The notes: generated by a model from the sequence alone, not told the origin. A stretch of DNA of 64,000 bases from Bifidobacterium pseudolongum subsp. globosum (GCF_004155535.1 NZ_RYUH01000014.1:206657-270656), one strand, 5' to 3'; positions 1-9,196 are shown, counted from the first letter of the stretch. Made by a program: numbers and translations.

Positions 1-196
1 TGATGGTGACGTGGCTCTGCTCGCCTTCCTCCTGCTGGCCCATCTGGTTGATCTCCACGGTCAACGCATTGTAGATATCCGGCATGTGACCGACAGGGAA
101 CTCCACGTCGATGACCGATCCCTGGATACGCGTCACGTGACCAACGATGGGCTCGACAGCCTCGTCGGAAGTCGCTGTAGTCTGATTCTCAGCCAT
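1..196 (-). CDS. atpD: ATP synthase F1 subunit beta, N-terminal fragment
   Basis: Only the first 65 codons are present; the gene runs off the left edge. The N-terminus begins MAENQTTATSDEAVEP and continues with GHVTRIQGSVIDVEFP, the start of the beta-barrel domain of the catalytic beta subunit of F1. The Walker A region lies outside the window. The ATG is nine bases downstream of the atpG stop, in the usual gamma-to-beta order of the atp operon. The assignment rests on this short but characteristic stretch and on position. Confidence 0.93.
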   Translation of the reverse strand, partial: MAENQTTATSDEAVEPIVGHVTRIQGSVIDVEFPVGHMPDIYNALTVEINQMGQQEEGEQSHVTI

Positions 197-205
197 TTCG
201 CGTTC

Positions 206-1126
206 CTACTCTTCCTTTTTGTTCAACGCATCGGCGCTGCCGATGATTTCGGTAAGTTCCTGAGTGATCGACGCCTGACGCGAAGCGTTGAGCTTGCGGG
301 TCAGGTCGTTGATCAGATCACGTGCGTTCTCTGTTGCTGTATGCATGGCATTCTGCCGGCAGGCCACTTCGGAAGCCGCGGCTTCCAGCAGGCATTCGTG
401 AATGCGCGAACGCACGTACCTCGGCAGCACCGCATCGAGCACCTCATCAAGGCTCGGCTCAAACGAGTACAGCGGCATGACGTGCTGCGACTCCACCGTG
501 TCCGGACCGCCCGCATGGTGGTCGTCGGACTCGATGATCTCCACGGGCAGCATGCGCAACACGCGCACTTTCTGCACGACCATGTTGATGAACTCGGTGT
601 ACACAATGTAGAGCTCACTGACACCGCCCTTTTCGGCGGATTTCATGTACGCCTCCAGCAGGGCGCGTGAGATTGCGTCTGCGACTTCGACGCCAGGCTT
701 CTCGGTATCGCCTTCCCACGTCTGCGCCATGGGGCGGTTGCGGTACTTGTAGTACGACACACCGCGGCGCCCATAGACGAACAGTTCCGGCTCCTTGCCT
801 GCCCCCTCCAGTCGGTTGAGCAGATCTTCGGTCTCGCGAATGATCGACGAAGTGTACGCGCCGGCCATACCGCGGTCCGCCGTCAGGGCGAGCACGGCAA
901 CACGCGGGTTGTCGCCTTCCTTGCTGACGATCGGATGCGCGATATGGGAGTGAGATACCAGTGTCTGGACGGCATCGAAAATCGCATCAGTGTATGGCTT
1001 CGCGTTGAGCGCGACCTCACGGGCCTGCGCGATGTGCGAAGCCGCGATCATCTCCTGGGCGTTGAAGATCTTCTCCAATGAACCCGTGGAGGCGATTCTG
1101 CTTTTTAATGCGAGTTGCGATGCCAT
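206..1126 (-). CDS. atpG: ATP synthase F1 subunit gamma
   Basis: 306-residue central-stalk subunit that couples proton flow through Fo to catalysis in F1. The N-terminal helix (LALKSRIASTGSLEKIFNAQ) and the C-terminal helix ending in TRKLNASRQASITQELTEII match the family's paired coiled coil. The middle holds the Rossmann-like domain beginning near VAVLALTADRGMAGAY. Slightly longer than the roughly 290 residues of E. coli because of an acidic insert around residues 205-215 (SDDHHAGGPD). It starts three bases after the atpA stop, so translational coupling is likely. Membrane-peripheral, cytoplasmic side. Confidence 0.97.
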   Translation of the reverse strand: MASQLALKSRIASTGSLEKIFNAQEMIAASHIAQAREVALNAKPYTDAIFDAVQTLVSHSHIAHPIVSKEGDNPRVAVLALTADRGMAGAYTSSIIRETEDLLNRLEGAGKEPELFVYGRRGVSYYKYRNRPMAQTWEGDTEKPGVEVADAISRALLEAYMKSAEKGGVSELYIVYTEFINMVVQKVRVLRMLPVEIIESDDHHAGGPDTVESQHVMPLYSFEPSLDEVLDAVLPRYVRSRIHECLLEAAASEVACRQNAMHTATENARDLINDLTRKLNASRQASITQELTEIIGSADALNKKEE

Positions 1127-1129
1127 AGG

Positions 1130-2791
1130 TTACTTCTTTTCTGCGCTCTTGGCCGCCTGTGCCTTGCGGCCCTGGGCCTTGATCTGCTCTTGGTCGACCG
1201 GCGTGGCGCCCTTCGGCACCGGCTTCTTGTCGACGAGCGGCTTGCCGGCCTTGGTGACGTACGTCTCACGGAAGGCGTCCACGGCCTTGTCGAGGGCCGC
1301 TTCGGTCTCCTTGGTGAAATCACCGGTGTCGCGAATGGTCTTGAGGATGTCGGTGTTGCTGCTCACGTATTCGAGCAAACCGCGTTCGAACGGCAGCACG
1401 TCGGCGATCTCCAGATCGTCGAGCTTGCCGTTGGTGCCGGCCCACACCGAAACGACCTCCTGCTCCATCGAGTACGGCGAGAACTGCGGCTGCTTGAGCA
1501 GCTCGGTCAGACGCGCACCTCGGTTGAGCTGGGCCTTCGACGCCGCATCCAGATCGGACGCGAACATGGCGAAGGATTCGAGTGAGCGGTACCGTGCCAG
1601 CGAGATCTTCAGCGTGCCGGAGACCTTCTTCAGTGCCTTCGTCTGCGCGGCGCCGCCGACTCGGGAGACCGAGATGCCGACGTCCACTGCGGGGCGCTGG
1701 CCGGCGTTGAACAGGTCGGACTGCAGGAAGATCTGGCCGTCGGTGATTGAGATCACGTTGGTCGGGATGTACGCGGAGACGTCGTTCGCCTTCGTCTCGA
1801 CGATCGGCAGGCCGGTCATCGAACCGCCGCCAAGATCGTCGGAGACACGCGCGCAGCGTTCCAGCAGGCGCGAATGCAGGTAGAAGACATCGCCCGGGTA
1901 CGCTTCACGCCCCGGCGGGCGGCGCAGCAGCAGCGAGATCGAACGGTACGCTTCGGCCTGCTTGGACAGGTCGTCGAACACGATGAGCACGTCTTTGCCG
2001 TGGTACATCCAGTGCTGGCCGATGGCCGAACCGGTGTACGGGGCGATGTACTTGAAGCCCGCGGAATCGGACGCCGGGGAGGCCACGATCGTGGTGTATT
2101 CCATGGCGCCGGCCTCTTCGAGGCTCTGCTTGACCGCGGCGATGGTGGAGCCCTTCTGGCCGATGGCCACATAGATGCAGCGCACCTGCTTCTTCGGATC
2201 GCCCGACTCCCAGTTCGTCTTCTGGTTGATGATCGTGTCGATCGCGATGGCGGTCTTGCCCGTCTGGCGGTCGCCGATGATGAGCTGGCGCTGGCCGCGG
2301 CCGATCGGCGTCATCGCGTCGATTGCCTTGAGGCCCGTGGACATGGGCTCATCCACAGGGTGGCGGTGCATCACATCGGGTGCCTGCGCCTCAAGGATGC
2401 GGCGTCCTTCGCTCTTGATCTCGCCCAAGCCGTCGATGGGTTTGCCCAGTGGGTCGACCACACGGCCCAGGAAGCCGTCGCCGACCGGCACCGAGAGCAC
2501 CTCGCCGGTGCGCCGGACTTCCTGCCCTTCTTCGATGCCGACGAAATCGCCGAGGATAACCACGCCGATCTCCCGGGCGTCCAGATTGAACGCCAGGCCA
2601 AGGGTGCCGTCCTCGAAGGTCAGCAGCTCGTTGGCCATGCAACCAGGCAGCCCCGTCACGTGCGCAATGCCGTCACCTGCGGTGGCGACGTGGCCCACTT
2701 CCTGGGTCGGCGTGTCCGATGGCTTGTACGAATCGACGAAGTCATCGAGCGCCTTGCGTATCGTGGCGGGATCAATGGTCAATTCTGCCAT
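1130..2791 (-). CDS. atpA: ATP synthase F1 subunit alpha
   Basis: 553-residue non-catalytic nucleotide-binding subunit of F1. The P-loop GDRQTGKTA lies near residue 170, followed by the alpha/beta-family core ([19 protein letters not shown]) and the C-terminal helical domain. An upstream in-frame GTG exists at 2797, but AAGGAG sits five bases before the ATG at 2791, so that ATG is preferred. The C-terminus carries a basic/acidic tail ([14 protein letters not shown]). Part of the minus-strand atpBEFHAGD operon, between delta and gamma. Confidence 0.97.
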   Translation of the reverse strand: MAELTIDPATIRKALDDFVDSYKPSDTPTQEVGHVATAGDGIAHVTGLPGCMANELLTFEDGTLGLAFNLDAREIGVVILGDFVGIEEGQEVRRTGEVLSVPVGDGFLGRVVDPLGKPIDGLGEIKSEGRRILEAQAPDVMHRHPVDEPMSTGLKAIDAMTPIGRGQRQLIIGDRQTGKTAIAIDTIINQKTNWESGDPKKQVRCIYVAIGQKGSTIAAVKQSLEEAGAMEYTTIVASPASDSAGFKYIAPYTGSAIGQHWMYHGKDVLIVFDDLSKQAEAYRSISLLLRRPPGREAYPGDVFYLHSRLLERCARVSDDLGGGSMTGLPIVETKANDVSAYIPTNVISITDGQIFLQSDLFNAGQRPAVDVGISVSRVGGAAQTKALKKVSGTLKISLARYRSLESFAMFASDLDAASKAQLNRGARLTELLKQPQFSPYSMEQEVVSVWAGTNGKLDDLEIADVLPFERGLLEYVSSNTDILKTIRDTGDFTKETEAALDKAVDAFRETYVTKAGKPLVDKKPVPKGATPVDQEQIKAQGRKAQAAKSAEKK

Positions 2792-2866
2792 GATCACTCC
2801 TTAGTGTTGTGTATACATTCGCTTGCAGTCCGCGCGTGGCGCAGGCCTGCATGACGCGCTGCGGCG

Positions 2867-3700
2867 TCAGTCGTTGGTTCCGGCTTTCGCCTTGCGCTTC
2901 AGATTCTGCAACTGCGCGATCACCGTGTTGTCGGTGACCTCGTCGCCCACCTGGATGCGCATGCCGCCCATCACCGTCTCGTCGACGACGGAGTGGATGT
3001 GCACCGGGCGTCCGACCTTCTTCGTGTAGATCTGCGCAAGACGGTCGGATTGGGCTTCGGTCAGCGGCGCGGCGGTGGTGACGGTGACCATCGATTCGCC
3101 CATATGACGGGAGAATTTGTTGATGAGCCACTGGATCGTCTCAAGATAGCGGCGGTTGCGCGGATTGCGCGTGCTGTGCGCGGCGAGCCTGACCGTGATC
3201 TTGTTGAAGTCCTCATTGCCGATGAGCGCGTGCAGCAGGTTGTACCGTGCCTCGATCGGGCTGTCCGCGTTGGACAGATCCGCACGGACGACCGGCAGAT
3301 TGAGCAGCGCGGATTGCAACCGAGCGAGCTCGATGGACACTTGCAGCGTCGCCCCGTCTTTGTCTGCCTGGTACATCATCGCATCCACCGCAAAATCCTC
3401 GGTGGCATTGTCGATGTCGTACGCACGGCTCCAGCTGCGCGAAACGAGATCGGTCATGATCTCCATCGTCATCGGCTGCACCTTGCCGCCGATGAGCTCG
3501 TTGAGCAGTTTCACCTTGTCTGCGACGGGCCGGCCGGGGTCGGTCAGCGCGCGCTGCAAACGCGGATTGTGGTCGAGCGTGCAGGTGATGCCGAACAGTT
3601 CGTCACCGATCTGCCAGGCGTCGTCACCGGATGCGCGCAGTTTTGCGGCAAACGAATCACGTGATTCGCGATCAGCTACTCGTGATGCCTCTCCTCGCAT
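2867..3700 (-). CDS. atpH: ATP synthase F1 subunit delta (OSCP-like)
   Basis: 277-residue peripheral-stalk subunit that clamps the top of F1 to the b subunit. The C-terminal third (KVGRPVHIHSVVDETVMGGMRIQVGDEVTDNTV) is the signature delta/OSCP block. At 277 residues it is much longer than the roughly 180 of E. coli, as is usual in actinobacteria, where delta has an N-terminal extension. Position between atpF and atpA is canonical. The first ATG (MRGEASRV) follows a run of purines (reverse complement AAGGGAGGTGACC), a strong ribosome-binding site. Confidence 0.95.
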   Translation of the reverse strand: MRGEASRVADRESRDSFAAKLRASGDDAWQIGDELFGITCTLDHNPRLQRALTDPGRPVADKVKLLNELIGGKVQPMTMEIMTDLVSRSWSRAYDIDNATEDFAVDAMMYQADKDGATLQVSIELARLQSALLNLPVVRADLSNADSPIEARYNLLHALIGNEDFNKITVRLAAHSTRNPRNRRYLETIQWLINKFSRHMGESMVTVTTAAPLTEAQSDRLAQIYTKKVGRPVHIHSVVDETVMGGMRIQVGDEVTDNTVIAQLQNLKRKAKAGTND

Positions 3701-3730
3701 CTGGTCACCTCCCTTCCTTGCGGATTGGCG

Positions 3731-4258
3731 CTACTTATTCTCGCCCTGTTCCATGTCGGCGATCATTTGATCAATCATCTCCGACTGCACGGCGCTGTCT
3801 TTGAGTTCGGAACCAAGAATCTTCTCAGCGAGCGAAGTCGCCAACGTGCCGACTTCACCCTTGAGACTCACCATGGCCTTCTGCTGCTGCGATTCGAGCG
3901 AACGCTGGGCGTTTGCCGTAATCTGCGCGGCCTCAGTCTCGGCGCGCGAACGCGCGTCAGCGATGATGTGCGATGCCTCAGCGCGCGCATCGTCACGAAT
4001 CTTGGAAGCCTCCACACGGGCGGTGCTCAACTGGGCCTGATACTTCTTCTTCGCTTCGTCCGCGTCTTTCTGGGCCTGCTCCGCCTTGGCGATGCCACCC
4101 TCGATCTTCGCGGCACGTTCATCGAATATGGACTGGAACTTCGGCAGGAAGAACTTGTAGAAGAACGCGGCCACGATCAACAGGATGATCAGCGACCACA
4201 CGATGTCATAGACCTTGGGGATGAACAAATCAACGCCTTCGGCGGCCATGGTCACCAT
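3731..4258 (-). CDS. atpF: ATP synthase Fo subunit b
   Basis: 175-residue peripheral stalk subunit. One N-terminal membrane helix (about residues 18-38, IVWSLIILLIVAAFFYKFF) is followed by a long charged alpha-helix rich in A, E, K and Q that dimerises along the stalk. An ATG three codons downstream (4249) is possible, but GGAGGA lies about eight bases before the ATG at 4258. Normal length for the family. It lies between subunit c and delta as expected. Confidence 0.96.
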   Translation of the reverse strand: MVTMAAEGVDLFIPKVYDIVWSLIILLIVAAFFYKFFLPKFQSIFDERAAKIEGGIAKAEQAQKDADEAKKKYQAQLSTARVEASKIRDDARAEASHIIADARSRAETEAAQITANAQRSLESQQQKAMVSLKGEVGTLATSLAEKILGSELKDSAVQSEMIDQMIADMEQGENK

Positions 4259-4316
4259 GATGCCCTCCTCCTTTCATGTCCTGGTTGGAATTGCTTCGTG
4301 TCTCAGATCCGTTCGA

Positions 4317-4589
<273 letters not shown>

Positions 4590-4603
4590 TTATTGGCCGG
4601 CGG

Positions 4604-5416
4604 TCAGTCGATCTCCGGATAGCTCATGTTGATGTACGCGGTGGTCAGAATCGCGAAGATGTAGGCCTGCAGGCATGCCACAAGCACCTCGAACAGGTAC
4701 ATGAACAGACCCGCCGCAAATGTGACAACGCCGAACGGCATCATGACTTTGTTCACCACGTCAATGAGGAAATACTGCGTGGCCGAAAGGCACAGCGCAA
4801 GAATCAAATGGCCCGAAACCATGTTGGCGAACAGTCGAATCGTCAACGAGAACGGGCGGATCACCAGCAGCTCAAGCAGCTGGATCGGGCTCAGCAGAAT
4901 GTAAATCGGCCACGGCACACCCTTCGGGAAGAGCTCGTCGCGCAAGAAATGGCCGAGGCCCTTCTCGCGGATGCCCGCAATCCAATACTGCACGAAGCAC
5001 CACATAGCGAATACAAGCGGCAAGGTAATCGTCGCACTCGCTGCGATGTTCATGCCGGGAATCTCACCGCACAGGTTGAACACAAGCAACGTGAGGAACA
5101 CAGTGGTGATCATCGGCACGTAGCGCTTACCGCGCACTTCGCCCATCACCTGATACACGATGTCGTTCTTCACAAAATCGATGACCCATTCCACTGCGCC
5201 CTGCCAGCGTCCCGGAATCAACTTCGCGCGCGCCGCGGTGATACCAAGCACCAACAACATAATGATTGTGGCAAGGATACGCACAAAGATGATGCGGTTG
5301 ATGGCGAACGGGGTACCTTCAAACAGGATCTCCGGGGGAAGAAAGTCTTCAATGCTTGGCATTTCCATCGATGCCTCTGCAAGCGTGGCTGCGCCCGCGG
5401 CGAATACATCAACCAT
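4604..5416 (-). CDS. atpB: ATP synthase Fo subunit a
   Basis: 270-residue membrane subunit providing the two proton half-channels. The essential arginine is in SLTIRLFANMVSGH, and the C-terminal helix pair contains FEVLVACLQAYIFAILTTAY, the a-subunit signature facing the c ring. Five to six membrane segments are visible. AGGAGGC lies just before the ATG. First gene of the atp operon in this window; the gap to metA (218 bases) must hold the operon promoter, although no clear box pair could be picked out. Confidence 0.97.
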   Translation of the reverse strand: MVDVFAAGAATLAEASMEMPSIEDFLPPEILFEGTPFAINRIIFVRILATIIMLLVLGITAARAKLIPGRWQGAVEWVIDFVKNDIVYQVMGEVRGKRYVPMITTVFLTLLVFNLCGEIPGMNIAASATITLPLVFAMWCFVQYWIAGIREKGLGHFLRDELFPKGVPWPIYILLSPIQLLELLVIRPFSLTIRLFANMVSGHLILALCLSATQYFLIDVVNKVMMPFGVVTFAAGLFMYLFEVLVACLQAYIFAILTTAYINMSYPEID

Positions 5417-5634
5417 TCATGCCTCCTGAATCCGAGTGTTCTGCTGTTAGTCTAATCCAAGTTGTTCCGTGAATGTGACGGCAAGATTTCTTCCCAAGGC
5501 GCACAAGCGTCCTGCGACTGCACCATTCGGCGCGTCGTTCATCTTCTCGTCTTCACAGTTCCTTCAGAACTCGTCGCAACGTGATTATTGGCTCGCCAGT
5601 GGACATTGGCGCAACGTCTAGCGTATCGCCGCTC

Positions 5635-6669
5635 CTAGCGGACGATGAGCCCGTAGCCGTCTTCAAGGAAGGGCCGGAATCCATCCTCGCGCGGCGGGCA
5701 GGGTTCGTGGCGCACCACGTGGTCGGTGCCGAGCTTGCCCTGCGCGCGCAGGTCCGGCACTTCGGTCAGGTCGTACGGCGTCATCTGGTACACCCAGTTG
5801 AGCCAGTTGCGCCACAGCAGATTCGCGTGCGCACGCCACGAGAACAGCGGTGCGATCGACGGGTCGTCGTGCGGGAAGTAATTGCGCGGAAACGGCACAT
5901 TTGTCAGTCCGCGCTTCATATCACGCTCGTATTCTTCTGCAAGCGTATATTTGCCGTACTCCCAATGACCGAGCGCGAACACCTCGCTGAAATCGCGCGT
6001 CGAAATCAGGCCGGGGCCGGATTCCGGGCCCCACGTCAGCACCTGCAGCTCGGGGCGCGCCGCGAGGTCGCGCTCGTCGACGCCGGCGACACGCGAATGC
6101 GGCTGCAGCGCAATCTCGTCGAAGCCATTGGTGAGGAAGCAGTATTCGTCCTGCAGGAACTGCGGGAACACACCAAACAGCTTCTCTGCCAGATCGACCT
6201 TGTTCACGCCGTAGCGGTGGTGCAGTGCACCCATCGCGCCCCAGCACAGGTATATCGTGGAGAAGACGTGGCTCGACGCCCAATCGAGGATGCGCCGGAA
6301 CTCGTCCCAATAGTCCACGTGCTCGAACGATAGATGTTCCACAGGCGCGCCGGTCACGATCAGGCCGTCATAATAATTGTCCGCGAACGACTCAAGCGGT
6401 TCATAGAACTTCACGAGATGATCGGCGCTCACGTGCGTCGATTCGTGCGTGCTCGTCTTCATGAAGTCGATCTCCACCTGCAGCGGGGACTTCGAGATCA
6501 GGCGCAGCAGCTGCGTCTCGGTCTCGATCTTCTTGGGCATGAGGTTGAGGATCACCATCTTGAGCGGGCGCACGCGCTGACGCTCCGCCTCGGGCTTTTC
6601 GAGCGCGAAGATGCGCTCGGAGTCGAGGATCGCGCGCGCGGGCAGACCGCCGGGAATCTTGATAGGCAT
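5635..6669 (-). CDS. metA: homoserine O-acyltransferase (MetA family, probably acetyl-CoA dependent)
   Basis: 344-residue enzyme activating homoserine for methionine synthesis. With the start at MPIKIPGG the numbering matches E. coli MetA exactly: nucleophile Cys142 in IYLCWGAMGALHHRYG, and the catalytic His-Glu pair in GHWEYGKY. Residue 111 is Glu (TGAPVE). In studied members Gly at this site goes with succinyl-CoA use and Glu with acetyl-CoA use, so O-acetylhomoserine is the predicted product despite the succinyltransferase label often given. Another ATG lies three codons upstream (6678). It is a single gene between the atp operon and a tRNA, and points away from the tRNA. Confidence 0.93.
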   Translation of the reverse strand: MPIKIPGGLPARAILDSERIFALEKPEAERQRVRPLKMVILNLMPKKIETETQLLRLISKSPLQVEIDFMKTSTHESTHVSADHLVKFYEPLESFADNYYDGLIVTGAPVEHLSFEHVDYWDEFRRILDWASSHVFSTIYLCWGAMGALHHRYGVNKVDLAEKLFGVFPQFLQDEYCFLTNGFDEIALQPHSRVAGVDERDLAARPELQVLTWGPESGPGLISTRDFSEVFALGHWEYGKYTLAEEYERDMKRGLTNVPFPRNYFPHDDPSIAPLFSWRAHANLLWRNWLNWVYQMTPYDLTEVPDLRAQGKLGTDHVVRHEPCPPREDGFRPFLEDGYGLIVR

Positions 6670-6759
6670 GCTCTTCATTATCGGCGCGCGTCTGACGAGC
6701 GCCCGGCGAGTGTTCACTGCGCGGACCGAATGATGGAATATGGCGCGACACGCCGAGTA

Positions 6760-6787
6760 TTGACATAGCCGCGCATCTGAGTATGTT
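6760..6787 (+). promoter_or_regulatory. putative sigma70 promoter of the initiator tRNA
   Basis: A perfect -35 hexamer TTGACA is followed after 16 bases by TATGTT. The predicted start near 6795 is about 18 bases ahead of the mature tRNA 5' end, a sensible leader for processing. Confidence 0.55.
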
Positions 6788-6812
6788 TAATAGAGCTGTT
6801 CAAAACAGCCGG

Positions 6813-6886
6813 CGCGGGGTGGAGCAGCTCGGTAGCTCGCTGGGCTCATAACCCAGAGGTCCATGGTTCAAATCCATGCCCCGCTA
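6813..6886 (+). tRNA. initiator tRNA-Met (CAT)
   Basis: A full cloverleaf can be folded: acceptor CGCGGGG/CCCCGCT, D-loop AGCTCGGTA, anticodon loop CTCATAA with CAT at 6847-6849, and T-loop TTCAAAT. Two hallmarks mark it as initiator rather than elongator: the first acceptor position is unpaired (C1 opposite U72), and the anticodon stem ends in three consecutive G-C pairs (GGG/CCC). No CCA is encoded at the 3' end. Confidence 0.96.
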
Positions 6887-6893
6887 CTAACAC

Positions 6894-6924
6894 AGACCGG
6901 GAATCGAAAGATTCCCGGTCTTTT
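6894..6924 (+). terminator. rho-independent terminator of tRNA-Met
   Basis: A 12-bp perfect stem (AGACCGGGAATC / GATTCCCGGTCT) closes a GAAA tetraloop and is followed by TTTTGTTTT. It starts eight bases after the tRNA. Confidence 0.9.
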
Positions 6925-7016
6925 GTTTTCCGCAGCTCCCTGTGTGCATGATCCGGCGTGCGCATACCGCATTGTTGGCGTCCAGCTGAATAGTTCTGTC
7001 CAGTAGCTTAAATCAC

Positions 7017-7045
7017 TTGGGACCTCGGATTGACCTGCGTATATT
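7017..7045 (+). promoter_or_regulatory. putative promoter of frc
   Basis: TTGGGA and TATATT are separated by 17 bases, about 40 bases upstream of the frc start. The surrounding 150 bases are AT-rich relative to the genome (GCTATATATCTATATT before the ribosome-binding site). No operator could be identified, although the genes in B. animalis are reported to respond to oxalate and low pH. Confidence 0.4.
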
Positions 7046-7083
7046 GAAGCTAATTGGCTATATATCTATATTAAGGAGTTCAT

Positions 7084-8418
7084 ATGGCTGACGCTACTAA
7101 CACCGCTCCACTCGCGGGCATCAAGGTGATTGATTGGACGCAGGTGCAGTCTGGTCCTTCCTGCACTCAGATGCTGGCTTGGATGGGCGCCGAGGTCATC
7201 AAGCTCGAGAAGGTCAAGGGCGGCGACCCGACCCGTAACGAGATGAACGACGTCGACGGTTCCTATTCGCTGTACTTCCTGCAGCTTAATGCCAACAAGA
7301 AGTCCATCACCCTCGACATGAAGGATCCCGAAGGCAAGAAGATCCTCACCGATCTGCTCAAGGACGCTGACGTCTTCGTTGAGAATATCGGCCCCGGCGA
7401 CGTCGAAAAGCTCGGCTTCGGCTGGGACGAAGTGCACAAGATCAACCCGAAGCTGATCATGGCCTCGCTGAAGGGCTTCAATCAGGGCAGCCGCTTCGAG
7501 CACGTCAAGGCCTTCGAGCCTGTCGCGCAGTGCGCAGGCGGCGCGGCCTCGACGACCGGCTGGTGGGAAGGCGACAAGAACATCCCGACCCAGTCCGGCG
7601 CGGCACTCGGCGATTCGAACACCGGCATGCACCTGCTCATCGGCATCCTGACCGCACTGCTGCAGCGCGAACGCACGGGCGAAGGCGTCTTCGTCTACCA
7701 GTCCATGCAGAACGCGGTGCTCAACCTGTGCCGTATCAAGCTGCGTGACCAGCTCATCCTCGACCACCTGCATCAGCTGTCGTACTACGACTGCTACCCG
7801 GGCTACAAGTTCGGCAAGGCGATTCCGCGCGCGGCCAACGCCGAAGGCGGTCTGGTGCTGGGCTGGTGCTACCGCGCGAAGGGCTGGGAGACCGACCCGA
7901 ACGCCTACGTGTACATCGTGATTCAGCAGTCGCAGAAGGGCTTCGAGAACTTCTGCAACGCGATGGGCTTCCAGGATTGGCTCACCGACCCGAAGTTCAG
8001 CACGCCGAACGCACGCGACGAGCACAAGCAGGAAGTGTACAAGCGCGTTGAGCAGTACACCATGCAGTACGACAAGTACACGCTGACCAAGGAACTCGGC
8101 GCGAAGGGCGTCCCGGTGGGCCCGGTGCTCGATTGGAACGAGCTCGAGAACGATCCGGACCTCAACGAGGACGGCACGCTCATCACGATCGACCAGGGCG
8201 ATGCCCGTGGCAAGTTCAAGACGATCGGCATGCCGTTCACGCTGAGCAACTACGCGCCTGACTACAAGCGCGCGCCGAAGCTTGGCGAGAACAACGAGGA
8301 GATTCTCAAGTCCCTCGGCTACACCGACGATCAGATTGCCGACCTGCAGTCCAGGGGTGTCATCGGCGGCAACGACGGCGTCAAGGCGGACCTTGTGGCC
8401 GCCCCGACGACCGACTGA
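7084..8418 (+). CDS. frc: formyl-CoA:oxalate CoA-transferase
   Basis: 444-residue class III (CaiB/BaiF) CoA-transferase that passes CoA from formyl-CoA to oxalate, giving oxalyl-CoA for Oxc. The catalytic aspartate is Asp177 in QSGAALGDSNTGMHLL, equivalent to Asp169 of the Oxalobacter enzyme. Family blocks include the N-terminal GIKVIDWTQVQSGPSCTQML and FVENIGPGDVEKLGFG. AAGGAG lies five bases before the ATG. It faces the AEC permease and oxc across a repeat-rich gap. Cytoplasmic, acting in oxalate detoxification and energy conservation. Codon usage is less GC-skewed than in neighbouring glgE or valS, consistent with high expression or acquisition. Confidence 0.96.
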   Translation: MADATNTAPLAGIKVIDWTQVQSGPSCTQMLAWMGAEVIKLEKVKGGDPTRNEMNDVDGSYSLYFLQLNANKKSITLDMKDPEGKKILTDLLKDADVFVENIGPGDVEKLGFGWDEVHKINPKLIMASLKGFNQGSRFEHVKAFEPVAQCAGGAASTTGWWEGDKNIPTQSGAALGDSNTGMHLLIGILTALLQRERTGEGVFVYQSMQNAVLNLCRIKLRDQLILDHLHQLSYYDCYPGYKFGKAIPRAANAEGGLVLGWCYRAKGWETDPNAYVYIVIQQSQKGFENFCNAMGFQDWLTDPKFSTPNARDEHKQEVYKRVEQYTMQYDKYTLTKELGAKGVPVGPVLDWNELENDPDLNEDGTLITIDQGDARGKFKTIGMPFTLSNYAPDYKRAPKLGENNEEILKSLGYTDDQIADLQSRGVIGGNDGVKADLVAAPTTD

Positions 8419-8440
8419 TCTGTCAGCCTGACTGACTCTC

Positions 8441-8496
8441 TATATATGAATGGTGCCTGTGCATTCGTGGTGATGCACAGGCACCATTCATATATA
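8441..8496. terminator. 24-bp perfect hairpin downstream of frc
   Basis: TATATATGAATGGTGCCTGT plus GCAT (8441-8464) is perfectly complementary to 8473-8496 across an 8-base loop. It lies 22 bases after the frc stop and is the likely transcription end, but no clear U-tract follows on either strand, so it may act as an mRNA stabiliser or as a bidirectional barrier instead. Confidence 0.65.
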
Positions 8497-8599
8497 CGGC
8501 CATAAGGATTAGCCACGGCAATGCCGCCTTCCGTTGACCATGCAACCCACTACAAGTAGCCACTATCAACAACAATGCTCCATGCATCTACTGATGCAA

Positions 8600-8636
8600 G
8601 CAAAGGCCCGTCCAGCTAATCTGGACGGGCCCTTGC
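8600..8636 (-). terminator. hairpin abutting the small membrane gene
   Basis: A 16-bp stem with one mismatch (GCAAAGGCCCGTCCAG / CTGGACGGGCCCTTGC) closes a 5-base loop. It directly follows the stop codon of the gene ending at 8637 on the minus strand, and GCCTTTGCTT follows on that strand. Confidence 0.6.
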
Positions 8637-8879
8637 TTACCGGATGATCCGGCGAACGAAAATCGCGGCCAACGCTAACAATATGCCAGCGAAAGCAAGA
8701 GGTTCGCCAATCCTCGTGGCAAGGATTGCAATCACTGCGATTATCGCCGCTCCGGAATCATCCGATTGGTGGCTGCGAGAATGCCTACCCACGGTAGATA
8801 CCTCCCGTGACAGCCGCGCACCGCGTTCGGCATGCGGCACTGGCACTCCAACAGTTGTCAAAGCGACCGTCAAAGGCAC
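8637..8879 (-). CDS. small single-pass membrane protein, unknown
   Basis: 80 codons from a GTG start. The N-terminal 43 residues are polar (PHAERGARLSREVSTVGRHS and so on), then one or two hydrophobic stretches follow (AAIIAVIAILA and LAFAGILLALAAIFV) ending in VRRIIR. Support for it being real is moderate: AAAGAGG lies nine bases before the GTG, a strong hairpin sits immediately after the stop, and the hydrophobic segment is coherent. It lies alone between frc and the AEC permease, so a role in the oxalate region is conceivable but not shown. I do not recognise a family. Confidence 0.45.
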   Translation of the reverse strand: MPLTVALTTVGVPVPHAERGARLSREVSTVGRHSRSHQSDDSGAAIIAVIAILATRIGEPLAFAGILLALAAIFVRRIIR

Positions 8880-9004
8880 TGCTACATACCTCTTTCAGGT
8901 AAACAACCATGGTACCTGATATGATGAAAGCATCAACGGGCACTGCTACTCATCTTTGGATAACGCCCGCGGACGGCTGCGAGACCGTCCTTCATGACAT
9001 CCGT

Positions 9005-9036
9005 AAATGGGGGCCGAAGCGATTCGACCCCCATTT
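9005..9036. terminator. stem-loop of unknown origin
   Basis: AAATGGGGG pairs with CCCCCATTT, with an inner CGAA/TTCG stem around GCGA. No gene ends beside it on either strand. It could end a short RNA starting around 8930, upstream of the small membrane gene. Nothing else recognisable lies in 8880-9060. Confidence 0.4.
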
Positions 9037-9068
9037 GCATTCCAGTCGATGCCAATACCTTGGGATGG

Positions 9069-9196
9069 CTGTACGTGTCTAAGGTCAGTCATGGTTTGTC
9101 GCCGGCATTGCTCTGCACAGCTGTAGGTGTCTAAGGTCAGCCACGAGAGTCCATCGCAGTGGCTTGAGATGGACGTAGATGACTGAGCCTAGACAC
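9069..9196. repeat. three copies of a GTGTCTAAGGTCAGT-type repeat
   Basis: A 20-bp direct repeat (CTGTASGTGTCTAAGGTCAG) occurs at 9069-9088 and 9121-9140 with one mismatch, 52 bp apart. A degenerate inverted copy (GACTGAGCCTAGACAC) lies at 9181-9196. No coding sense could be given to the region. Confidence 0.6.
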
